Shown one piece after another: positions 9,025-18,300 of a stretch of DNA of 64,000 nt. Every line of letters begins with the position of its first letter. Position 1 is the first letter of the stretch. Under the pieces are notes generated by a model. That model was not told the DNA's origin. It searched no databases and was given only the letters and a program-made list of their open reading frames with translations. The stretch is from Amphritea balenae (GTDB lineage Bacteria; Pseudomonadota; Gammaproteobacteria; Pseudomonadales; Balneatricaceae): assembly GCF_003858655.1 (NCBI RefSeq), contig NZ_RQXV01000002.1, positions 62,001 through 126,000 on the forward strand, written 5' to 3'. A program made the translations under genes and the position numbers.

Positions 9025-9130
9025 TTAACCGATCCCCATCAGCATCCGTGGCAGGAACAAAGCCAGGTTGGGCAGGAATGTTACTGCTAGAACAACCTAC
9101 AGGTAGCCAGCAGGATAAACATCAGGGTAG
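9025..9130 (-). pseudogene. Relic of a TRAP transporter large permease (dctM) 3' end
   Basis: Translated from the minus strand, 9087 down to the TAA at 9025-9027 gives AVTFLPNLALFLPRMLMGIG-stop. This strongly resembles the C-terminal end of DctM permeases (compare VVSFPQIALWLPELIFGK in the intact DctM of this window). Just upstream an in-frame TAG occurs at 9097-9099; continuing in another frame gives LMFILLAT, so at least one frameshift is present. Nothing recognisable remains further upstream. The similarity is judged by eye. Confidence 0.6.
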
Positions 9131-9319
9131 GTTTCTGTACTGAGTGAATTGACCAGCCATTAGTAGACACCTTAATCGCTCAATAGAACGTTCAGGTCAT
9201 AACTAAATTTACATCGCAGCCCCTGTTATTCTAGCCAACAAATAGGTGCTGTTTGAATCCTGTAGGTTACGGATCCGGTACTCTTAGTAATAATGACAAA
9301 GCTCATATATGAACGCTGG
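9131..9319. other. Intergenic, no gene seen
   Basis: No supported feature between the TRAP relic and the next small gene. With the relic and hairpin it makes a 366-bp stretch (8954-9319) without an intact gene. Confidence 0.5.
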
Positions 9320-9658
9320 TTACCCTGGGTACACCTGTACCGGCGTGTGAATTGAGAATGCATCATCAGCTTCCTGTTTAAGCATCAGTTGTACGCAATC
9401 AGGGTCTTGCCATTGTATGTGATTAAACAACTCAATAAGCCCGGCTGTATTCAGATTATTAGTTGCGCACATAAATATGTCACATTGCATACTTTGTTTT
9501 TCGCCAGCATAGGGCTCAACCTTTATTAGCCCGCTGAGAGGCGTATTTTGTTTGATGTAGTTGCTGATAAGGTCGGCATTTGCTGTTTTACTTTTATCCT
9601 GATCGTTATTGCCGTCATTTATCATCGTAATCAGGATAATATCTGTAATGCTGCTCAT
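9320..9658 (-). CDS. Small protein of unknown function
   Basis: 112 residues, acidic, no signal peptide or TM helix. The start has an AGAGG ribosome binding site nine bases upstream. The sequence has alternating hydrophobic segments (DIILITMIND, CDIFMCATNN, GLIELFNHI, CVQLMLKQEA) that look like a small alpha/beta fold. I recognise no family. It is transcribed away from the large export cluster, so the 335 bp between them probably holds divergent promoters. Confidence 0.5.
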   Translation of the reverse strand: MSSITDIILITMINDGNNDQDKSKTANADLISNYIKQNTPLSGLIKVEPYAGEKQSMQCDIFMCATNNLNTAGLIELFNHIQWQDPDCVQLMLKQEADDAFSIHTPVQVYPG

Positions 9659-9993
9659 ATCGGATAGCCTCTGTCTCTTGCTGAGAACGTAAGTTAGTTA
9701 GAGCTGATAATAAAAACTATAGCTATTGATAGCGGCTCTAACCATACCGTGTTGATAGGCTTTATAAGAGTTTTGGAAATGCGGGTTGTTTTGTGTTTTC
9801 AGGTCAGTTTATTCAGATAGAGAAATCGGGTTTATTACCCATTCTCGGTAGACGGTGCTTACTATTCCTTGAGAATCTAATTATATTCTTGGTAATCAGG
9901 GTGTTATTGATTCATACAACTTGTTAGATTCAGGGCATGGAGTTTTACATTTCAAGATTTGAATTGAGCGATGGAAGCGAATAATAAAACTGG
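9659..9993. other. Divergent intergenic region upstream of the export/c-di-GMP cluster
   Basis: About 335 bp without a gene. Promoters for both directions must lie here, but I see no pair of -35/-10 boxes good enough to call. Confidence 0.5.
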
Positions 9994-11295
9994 ATGTATA
10001 TTCAGCGGGAGATGCTGTTGCTTAACGACTGGTTGAATACAGTTTGTGGCATGCTGACAGGGGCGCATAATGCAGGACTTTTTTCCGTTTCTAATGGGCA
10101 ATTAGAACTGGATCATTGTTGGCCAGAAACGGGCGATTGCGCATCAGTCTTACAATTTAAAAAACAGGCTGAGCTTGCGTTAGCCGGACAGAATGCTGTC
10201 ATAAGCTATGAGGTTGAAGCGCCGGGTTCTCCTTGCATTATCGCTCAGATGTTTAAGGCTAAAAAGGGCAAGCAATATGTGCTTCTGGTCTGTTTTTCCA
10301 GCGCAGATGTGAATCCAAAATACCAACTTTCACTGATAAACTGGGGTATTGCCTGGTTTCGGGTGCTAGACCGGCAAGCGTCAATAGAACAGCGTTTAAT
10401 ATTATCCGAACCGGTGATCTCTGATGACGCCCCCGTTGGTCCTGCATCTACTGAATCGTATTTTCAGCGTACTGTTAACCTGATTAAGTCCTACCCCAAG
10501 TCATCCGTTGTCAGTTTGATAACGCTGGTGCTCTGTTTATGGCTGCCCGTCGACCATTCAATTAAATCCCCGGTTGTGGTTGAAGGGCGGGTTCAGCGTT
10601 CTGTCACCGTGCCTGTTGATGGTTTTCTGAAATCGATCAATGTTAAAGCCGGTGATCGGGTTAGTCAGGGACAGTTATTAGCAACGCTGGATGAATCAGA
10701 ATTTAGATTGCAGTTAGAACAGGTTAGTAATGATCTTAAGGTAGCTGATAAACAACATCGGTTGGCGCTTTCTCAGCTCAATTACAGTGAAGCACAACAG
10801 TTTGCTTTGCAGCGGGATATTGCAGAGATAGATATTCGTTTACTTGAGCAGCAATTAAGCCGCTTAGAACTTAAAGCACCTATTTCGGGGCAGATTATAT
10901 CCGGAGATATGGGACGGGCCAGTGGCACCGCTGTTGAACGAGGCCAGGCATTGTTTGAAATGGCCCCGGTTGGCGATTATCGGGTGGTATTCAATGTGGA
11001 TGAAACTGATATTCGGTACGTTGCCAAAGGTCAAAAAGGTGAAATTTTATTAAGTGGGCTTGGCAATACGTCATTCCCGGTTGAGATCGATAGGGTTTCC
11101 TCCATTTTTACGCCGGACCAGGGGCAAAGATATTATCGCTGTGAGGGGCGATTGCTGGGTGTTATCGATAATAACTTACGTCCCGGAATGGCCGGCACTG
11201 CCGATGTCATTGTAGGTAGCAAGTCGTTGGGAATTGTTTTGTTTGAGCCGTTACTGCAATGGCTGCGGCTCAAAGCCTGGCAGATTCTGCCATGA
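9994..11295 (+). CDS. HlyD-type membrane fusion protein with N-terminal GAF-like domain
   Basis: 433 residues. Residues about 1-140 form a soluble cytoplasmic region resembling a GAF domain (LLNDWLNTVCGMLTGA, later YVLLVCFSS). One TM helix follows (about 167-185, SSVVSLITLVLCLWLPV). After it comes a periplasmic HlyD adaptor: the first half of a lipoyl domain (VPVDGFLKSINVKAGDRVSQG), a coiled coil, the second lipoyl half (LKAPISGQIISGDMG) and a beta barrel. Such adaptors bridge an inner-membrane exporter to the outer membrane. No good ribosome binding site is seen for ATG 9994; ATG 10012 is an alternative. It overlaps the next gene by 4 bp. Confidence 0.8.
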   Translation: MYIQREMLLLNDWLNTVCGMLTGAHNAGLFSVSNGQLELDHCWPETGDCASVLQFKKQAELALAGQNAVISYEVEAPGSPCIIAQMFKAKKGKQYVLLVCFSSADVNPKYQLSLINWGIAWFRVLDRQASIEQRLILSEPVISDDAPVGPASTESYFQRTVNLIKSYPKSSVVSLITLVLCLWLPVDHSIKSPVVVEGRVQRSVTVPVDGFLKSINVKAGDRVSQGQLLATLDESEFRLQLEQVSNDLKVADKQHRLALSQLNYSEAQQFALQRDIAEIDIRLLEQQLSRLELKAPISGQIISGDMGRASGTAVERGQALFEMAPVGDYRVVFNVDETDIRYVAKGQKGEILLSGLGNTSFPVEIDRVSSIFTPDQGQRYYRCEGRLLGVIDNNLRPGMAGTADVIVGSKSLGIVLFEPLLQWLRLKAWQILP

Positions 11296-13442
11296 TGCAA
11301 GGCGATAACCTGACCCTGACAGAGGCTAACCACTGGGATCGGGTGAAAACCTTAAAGCTAACCTGCGTCGATGGGCTCAGGTTCAGTCAGCGGACTGATA
11401 AAGGGCAGGTGTGGTGGTTAATTCAGAAAAACAGTTCTGACCTACAGTATCGTATTGATGATCTGTCTTACCGGATGCTACAGCAGTTAGATGGTCATAT
11501 CACGCCGTTAGAGATATGGCAGGATACGGATACAGAGATTACATCAGAGCAGCTGGCTGCTCAGTTTGTACAACTGCTGGAGCTGGGGTTTCTATTGCCG
11601 GGTTCAGGTTCAGGTTCAGGTCCAGGCCAGAAGACGGCTACTCAGAAGGCTAAGAAGAAGCGGCTTCTTAATCCTGTGGGTTTTAATCTGTTCAGTTTTA
11701 ACCCTGAGTTTATTCTTAAGCCCTTAGCACCCCTATGCCGTTATCTGTTCAATGCAGGATTTGGGATGCTATGGTGCGTGTTTATTTTTTGTGGCCTGCT
11801 GTTATGGCTAAATAACCATGATGATTTAGTAAGTTACTTCAATGCCCGGGCGGGCGACCCTTTATATATTTTGTTGTTTTGGCTGGTATATCCTGTTCTG
11901 AAGCTGATACATGAACTAGGCCATGGACTAGCGGTCTGGTTTGGTGGAGGTCAGGTAAAGCGAGCCGGAATATTGATGCTGGTTTTCATGCCGGTTCCTT
12001 TTGTAGACGCATCTGAAAGCTCCCATTTTCAGAGTAAAAAACTCCGTATGCTGGTGTCTGCTGCAGGAGTGATGGCCGAGATGCTTGTCGCAGCGATTGG
12101 ATTGATGTTCTGGTACTTCAGTGACTCGGTTTTATTGCAAGAGATCGGTTTTATTGTTGCGCTTGCCGGCTCCGTATCGACTATTGTCTTTAATGCTAAT
12201 CCGTTGCTGAGATTTGATGGGTACTATTTTCTGTCTGACTGGATTGACGTGCCCAATCTCGCCTCCCGTTCTCAGCAACTTGTACGTCGGTTTTTCTTTT
12301 CTCAGATATTTAAATTACGTAATTCAAAGGATGTTTTTACCTGTCAGGCTTACGAAAAAAAATGGTTAGTGTTATATGGTCCCGCCGCACTTTGTTACCG
12401 CTTGTTTATTATCGGCGTTATTGCATACCTGGTGAGTGGCTATTTTCTCTGGTTGGGTCTGTTGCTCGCAGCCTGGGCCATTGGGATACAGCTCATCTGG
12501 CCAGTGGCCACTTTTCTTAAAGAGGTTTGGCAGGCTGCTGTTGTGCAGCAAAGAATACAGCGCTTTACGGGAGTAACAATATCAGCATTAAGTCTTTCGG
12601 TTTTGATGTTGGTTATACCGGTCAGAACGACTGTTATTGCTGAAGCCGTGGTGGTATTGCCTGAAACCGCCTATCTGCGGACCTCGGTTGATGGTTTCGT
12701 CAGATCGATGAGTCTCTCTTCAGGTGCCGGTGTGAATCCCGGTGACGTCGTTATGCTGTTAGATAACCCGGAGCTTATTGCTCAGCGAGATAAGTTGAGC
12801 GCGGAACTTAAAAAAACATATAACCTGCATGCGTCTGTTTTACTCGATGACCCCCAGCGCGCCACCATCATTGAGGAGCAGATTAGTTCTCTGACTACTG
12901 AACTTAACTATCTTGAAGCACAGGTTGAAGGGCTTGCTGTGACGGCGGCTCAGGCTGGGAAGTTAACGATAGATAACTGGCAGGATCTCCCCGGTCGTTA
13001 TCTGAAAAAAGGTGAGCTAGTAGGCTTTATATATCAACCGGGGCATTTTGAGCTTCAAACGGTAGTTTCAGTTGCCGATGCGGATGCTCTCAGCAAGGGA
13101 GAACTGTCAGCTGAAGTTAGTTTCTCCGGTTTTCAGGGCATTGAGATACCGGCTGAGAATATTCGTTCTGTTCCCCAAGCGGTTTCTTATCTGCCCGATG
13201 CGGTGCTGGGAAGTGCCCATGGAGGGGAGTTAATGATTGATATACAAGACACTTCTGGTATAAAAACATTGTATCCTGTATTTCAGTTTAATCTTGAGAT
13301 ACCGATATCTTATACAGAACTTGTTCAGGAAGAACGAGTACCGGCAAAAACGGCAATAGTTAAATTCAGTCATGCCCCCCGTAGCCTTGCCAGTGAGCTT
13401 TGGGCGTTGGGGCGTGAATTCTGGTTTATTAAAAGCATTTGA
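11292..13442 (+). CDS. PqqD-like / M50 zinc metalloprotease / HlyD fusion protein
   Basis: 716 residues. An N-terminal PqqD-like region (about 1-105) ends in a Gly-Ser linker. The polytopic M50 site-2-protease-like core follows, with HELGH at 207-211 (zinc ligands and catalytic Glu) and NPLLRFDGYYF with Asp309 as the third ligand. The C-terminus is a periplasmic HlyD-like region (VVVLPETAYLRTSVDGFVRSM, then a coiled coil). Related proteins (YydH-like peptidases) sit in peptide maturation and export clusters. ATG 11292 overlaps the previous stop as ATGA, indicating translational coupling; an in-frame ATG at 11259 is less likely. Substrate is unknown; the giant protein encoded two genes on is the natural candidate. 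Confidence 0.85.
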   Translation: MMQGDNLTLTEANHWDRVKTLKLTCVDGLRFSQRTDKGQVWWLIQKNSSDLQYRIDDLSYRMLQQLDGHITPLEIWQDTDTEITSEQLAAQFVQLLELGFLLPGSGSGSGPGQKTATQKAKKKRLLNPVGFNLFSFNPEFILKPLAPLCRYLFNAGFGMLWCVFIFCGLLLWLNNHDDLVSYFNARAGDPLYILLFWLVYPVLKLIHELGHGLAVWFGGGQVKRAGILMLVFMPVPFVDASESSHFQSKKLRMLVSAAGVMAEMLVAAIGLMFWYFSDSVLLQEIGFIVALAGSVSTIVFNANPLLRFDGYYFLSDWIDVPNLASRSQQLVRRFFFSQIFKLRNSKDVFTCQAYEKKWLVLYGPAALCYRLFIIGVIAYLVSGYFLWLGLLLAAWAIGIQLIWPVATFLKEVWQAAVVQQRIQRFTGVTISALSLSVLMLVIPVRTTVIAEAVVVLPETAYLRTSVDGFVRSMSLSSGAGVNPGDVVMLLDNPELIAQRDKLSAELKKTYNLHASVLLDDPQRATIIEEQISSLTTELNYLEAQVEGLAVTAAQAGKLTIDNWQDLPGRYLKKGELVGFIYQPGHFELQTVVSVADADALSKGELSAEVSFSGFQGIEIPAENIRSVPQAVSYLPDAVLGSAHGGELMIDIQDTSGIKTLYPVFQFNLEIPISYTELVQEERVPAKTAIVKFSHAPRSLASELWALGREFWFIKSI

Positions 13443-13486
13443 ACTCAGCCTGATAGTGTCTGAGCGGCCATAAAAAGGAAACTGAT

Positions 13487-15307
13487 TTGCGACCCTTTAC
13501 GTTGTTTAATGTGATTGCTTCAGTGTTGTTTTCTCTTCCCCTGTCAGCCTCTGCCGATGTGGCTGACCAGTTGCCCGCCTTGGACTGTATTATCAATCCG
13601 TCAGAAAAAATCGATTTGAGCAGCCTTTCAGCTGGAGTCATTACCGAGGTACTAGTCAGACGTGGTGATGCTGTTACCCAAGGTCAAAAAATTGCTCAGT
13701 TAGATGATCGGGTCGAGCAGGTTTCAGTAATGCTTGCCGAAGCCCGCGCAGCTATTGAGTCTGAGTTGGAAGGTGGCCAGATCAACCTGGATTATGATCG
13801 TTATGCCTATAAACGGTTGACCAATTTATATCATTCGAAAGCGGTATCAGAACAGGATAAAGAGCAGGCCGAGAGGGCGGTAAAGCTTTCATCCGCGGCG
13901 ATTAAACAGGCTCGCGAACAAGCTAAGATAAGAGAATTGGAGCTGTATCGTGCTCAGACATTACTGGAACAGCGTATTGTCCGTAGTCCAGTGGATGGAG
14001 TGGTACAGCGCAACCTTAAATTCAGAGGGGAATACGTAGACGAAGATCCTGTGGTACGTATTGTTACGTTAGATCCTTTGTATATTGAAACCATGGTGCC
14101 TATTAAGCATTTTGGCTCGTTACAGCGTGGCATGTTGGCTGAGGTTTATCCGGAAGTTCTGTCTCAAGAGGCAATGCAGGCCCGGGTTATTGCTATTGAT
14201 CCGGTCGGTGATGTCGGTAGTAGTGCTTTTGGGGTTCAGCTGGAGATGGCTAATCCCGATAAGAAGATTCCAGCAGGAATTAAGTGTGACTTGAAGTTTA
14301 CCGGGCAGCTTGAGGTTCGGTCTGAGGAGGAGCAGGAATCTGAAACTAGCAAAGTTGCAGTAAATGTTGCCGATGTAAGCAAAGGTTCTGATCAGGCTGA
14401 TGATAGAACCGAAAATTCCCCGGTAAATACCCCAGAAACCAAAATTGAAATAGCTGAACAAGTAGCATTTTCTGAGAATAAAGAGCCTGAAGATCAAGAA
14501 CCTGAACATAAAGTATCTGATATTAAAGATCCTGAAGTTGCTGTACCTGAGGCGATTGATGCGGATCTGGTAGCACCTGAAACAGCTATAGCGTCGACCG
14601 CATCTGAGCAAATGGCTGTAGAACAAAAGGAAGTAGACCGTCTGGTTCTTGGAAAGGAAGCAGATCTATCTGCGGTACCGGCTACTGAAGAATCAACTGA
14701 TGTTGTGAACGAGCTTACACCGGTACAGACAGGAGATGCTATTGCGTCGGACCAGTCGCAGGCAGCTACTCAGGCAACTACTCAGGCAGTTGCGCAGACA
14801 GCTATACAGGCAGCTACTCAGGCAGTTGTGCAGACAGCTATTCAGGCAACTAATCAGGTAACTACGCAGGAAACTGATGCGGAACAGGAGCCTTCTGTTG
14901 TGCTGAAAAGCGTTGTTCTGGGACCTTATAAAACTGATAAGTTTCAGCAGGTTAGCGGCTTACTGAATACTGAAAATATCGCCTTTACTACAGAGACTTC
15001 AGAAGAGGTGCGTAAGATCGGTTATATCTTGCTATTGCGGGGTAGCAAGCAGGCTTTGGCGACAGCAGTCACCGAATTGAGGAGTTACGGATTGAAGGAC
15101 GTTGAGTATCTCAACTATGGTGCTTATAAAGGTTCAGTCTCTCTGGGGGTTTTTTATAATGATCGTTCTGCTAATGAACGATCCCGTCTAATCTCACGAT
15201 ATGGTTACCAGCCTGAACAGGTAACTCGTTTTCGAAAGCAGAGTCTGGTAACGGTTCTGGCAGATATTCCGGCAGGAGATAACCGGTTAGAAAAGCTAGG
15301 GCTTTAA
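13487..15307 (+). CDS. Periplasmic HlyD/RND-type adaptor with Gln/Ala-rich linker and SPOR-like C-terminus
   Basis: 606 residues from TTG 13487, supported by AAGGAAA upstream and an immediate signal peptide (cleavage near SASA-DVA). Residues about 25-275 are a membrane-fusion adaptor (VITEVLVRRGDAVTQGQKIAQLDDR, coiled coil, VRSPVDGVVQRN). Residues about 280-480 are acidic and low-complexity, including a QATTQAVAQTAIQ repeat tract. The last 120 or so residues (SVVLGPYKTDKFQQVSGLL, ILLLRGSKQALATAV, SLGVFYNDRSANERS) have the spacing of a SPOR domain, a fold that binds denuded peptidoglycan. Peptidoglycan anchoring of an adaptor is an inference. Confidence 0.75.
   Translation: MRPFTLFNVIASVLFSLPLSASADVADQLPALDCIINPSEKIDLSSLSAGVITEVLVRRGDAVTQGQKIAQLDDRVEQVSVMLAEARAAIESELEGGQINLDYDRYAYKRLTNLYHSKAVSEQDKEQAERAVKLSSAAIKQAREQAKIRELELYRAQTLLEQRIVRSPVDGVVQRNLKFRGEYVDEDPVVRIVTLDPLYIETMVPIKHFGSLQRGMLAEVYPEVLSQEAMQARVIAIDPVGDVGSSAFGVQLEMANPDKKIPAGIKCDLKFTGQLEVRSEEEQESETSKVAVNVADVSKGSDQADDRTENSPVNTPETKIEIAEQVAFSENKEPEDQEPEHKVSDIKDPEVAVPEAIDADLVAPETAIASTASEQMAVEQKEVDRLVLGKEADLSAVPATEESTDVVNELTPVQTGDAIASDQSQAATQATTQAVAQTAIQAATQAVVQTAIQATNQVTTQETDAEQEPSVVLKSVVLGPYKTDKFQQVSGLLNTENIAFTTETSEEVRKIGYILLLRGSKQALATAVTELRSYGLKDVEYLNYGAYKGSVSLGVFYNDRSANERSRLISRYGYQPEQVTRFRKQSLVTVLADIPAGDNRLEKLGL
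14757..14872 (+). repeat. In-frame short repeats coding for a Gln-Ala-Thr linker
   Basis: Repeats close to 12 bp (CAGGCAACTACT, CAGGCAGTTGCG, CAGACAGCTATA variants) encode QAATQATTQAVAQTAIQ-like residues in the third HlyD protein. Because the period is a multiple of three, copy changes would only alter linker length. Confidence 0.8.
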
Positions 15308-15386
15308 TTTTATAGCGGTGCTGTAAGGGACATACTTAGTAATTTATACCGTTGTATTGCATTGTTTTATATGCAAAGGGGAATGG

Positions 15387-18300
15387 ATGTCCGTAAAGCG
15401 GCGAACATCAGCTTCAGTCACCAGTTTGCTACTGGAAAGGGTAGAGCCACGTATTCTGCTATCTGCAGATCCTGTGGCGGCAGTCTTTGCCGTCACCACA
15501 GATCTGGCTGACGAGCCTGATTATGAAAAGTTATACAGTATTGAAGAGTTACTCCCCGTTACAACAAATGGGCAGGAAAGTTCTTTTCCCGCACCGCCCT
15601 CCAAACCTGAATTAATCGATTCAGACGATCAAGGATTAGCGTCCCTTTCAGACGTTCGCGAGATCATTTTTATAGATAGTCGGGTGCCGGACTATCAGGA
15701 CCTTATGTCTCAGGTCGATTCGAACGACAACTCAACTATTACCGTGATACTTAATCCTACCGGTGATGGCATCGAGAATATGACTGATATTCTCAGTTCA
15801 TATAATCAGATAGATACAATCCACATTATCAGCCATGGTTCTGATGGAGAACTGCAGCTGGGTGCAACGACTTTAAATACGGGTAATCTGGATGACTATT
15901 CCGGGCAGCTGGAAGCCTGGCAGGCTTCTCTAACCGATACAGCAGATCTGCTGATTTACGGCTGTAATCTGGCGGAAACTGACGTCGGTGTGAGCTTTGT
16001 GAATAATCTGGCTCAATTGACCGGAGCAGATATAGCAGCCAGTGATGATATTACCGGGCATTACACATTAAAGGGTGACTGGGAGCTTGAGTATCAATCA
16101 GGGGTGATTGAAAGTAGCTCTCTGTTTGCCAATAGCTTTGACTCTGGTTGGGTAAACACACTGGCCGATGAAGATGTAAAAGATAAGTTCGAGAGCCAGT
16201 CATATTTTAATAATGATGGGTCAGTTAACTGGAGTGGACCCTGGCAGGAGATAAATGAGAGCGATGGTCCCGGCGGCGGATCTGTATTTATTGTAGCTGG
16301 GCTGGATGGTGTTGTGATATTTGGTGCTGATGTGGGTTTGTCCCGTGAAGTTGATCTTTCTGCTGCAAGCTCTGCGATACTGGAGATTAAGTTTGCACCG
16401 GTCAATCTGGTCGCTACGAATGACTACGTGACTTTTGACGTTTCAAATGATGGTGGCGCCAGCTGGACCGAGCTTGACAGGATTCGAGGCCCTCAATTAG
16501 ACACGTCCATTCACACATATAATTACGATATATCAGCACACACTGCATCAAATACTCAGATCCGTTTCTTGTCTTCTACTACATTCGATCTGGGGAGTTC
16601 GCTCTTAATCGATAGACTAACTATCGATTATAATTTGACTAGCAATCAGTTACCGACACACTCCCTGACAGTCAGCGGTACTCAAATCGAAGATCAGGTG
16701 CTGACCACTAGCGGAATAATTAATGATCCTGATGGTACTACTGGCGCGGTGTTTAGTACTCAGTGGCAGCGTTCTGCCGATGGTGATAACTGGAATGATA
16801 TCTCAGGTGAATCTCTGAATTCCTATACCCTGGGAGATGCTGATGTTGGCCAGTATATTCGCTTTGCACAGACCTATACCGATGATGCAGGCAACGCAGA
16901 AGGCCCACTTTATAGTGATTCCACGTTGCAGATAGCGAATGTAAATGACCTGCCTGTTAATCTGCCGACCTTGTCCGGCACCGCACAGGAAGATAGTTTT
17001 CTGAGTGCGAATACCGGATTGATTACAGATGATGATGGTATTGGAGCTACTTTTACGTACCAGTGGCAGATATCGACAGATAATGGCGTGAACTGGAATG
17101 ACATTAGCGGTGCGACGGGAAGTAGTTACTCTCTGGGCGACCCTGAGGTTGGACATCTGGTTAGAGTGGGTGCCAGCTATACCGACCTGCAGGGCACCAA
17201 TGAGGGACCAGTTTATAGTGCTCAGTCTGCGTTGATAATAGGGTTGAATGATGTTGTTAATGGTTTACCGGTGATTACCGGCACCGTCACTGAGGATCAG
17301 ACTCTTACAGCGGATACCGGCGCGATCACCGATCCCGACGGTATCAGCGGTTTTAACTATCAATGGCAGCGCTCCGCCGATGGCAGTAGCTGGGCAGATA
17401 TCAGCGGTGCGATCAACAATACCTACAGCTTAGATGACAGCGATGTCGGTGACTTTATCCGGGTTGAGGTTAGCTTTACCGATGATCAGGGCTTTGATGA
17501 AGGGCCGTTACTCAGCAGTGCCACCGCGACGGTGACCGCCGTGAATGATGCTGTTAATGGTTTACCGCTGATTACCGGCACTGTCACTGAGGATCAGACC
17601 CTTACAGCGGATACCGGCGCGATCACCGATTCCGACGGCATCAGCGGCTTTAACTATCAATGGCAGCGCTCCGCCGATGGCAGTAGCTGGGCTGATATTA
17701 GCGGTGCGATCAACAATACCTACAGCTTAGATGATAGCGATGTCGGTGACTTTATCCGGGTTGAAGTCAGTTTTACCGATGATCAGGGCTTTGATGAAGG
17801 GCCGCTTTACAGCAGTGCAACGGCAGCGGTGGCCGCCGTGAATGATGCTGTTAATGGTTTACCGCTGATTACCGGCACCGTCACTGAGGATCAGACCCTT
17901 ACAGCGGATACCGGCACGATCACCGATTCCGACGGTATCAGCGGTTTTAACTATCAATGGCAACGCTCCGCCGATGGCAGCAGCTGGAGTGATATCAGCG
18001 GTGCGATCAACAACACCTACACCTTAGATGATATCGATGTGGGTGAGTTTATCCGGGTTGAAGTCAGCTTTACCGATGACCAGGGCTTTGATGAAGGGCC
18101 GCTTTACAGCAGTGCAACGGCAGCGGTGGCCGCCGTGAATGATGCTGTTAATGGCTTACCTGTGATTACCGGCACCGTCACTGAGGATCAGACCCTTACA
18201 GCGGATACCGGCACGATCACCGATTCCGACGGTATCAGCGGTTTTAACTATCAATGGCAACGCTCCGCCGATGGCAGCAGCTGGAGTGATATCAGCGGTG

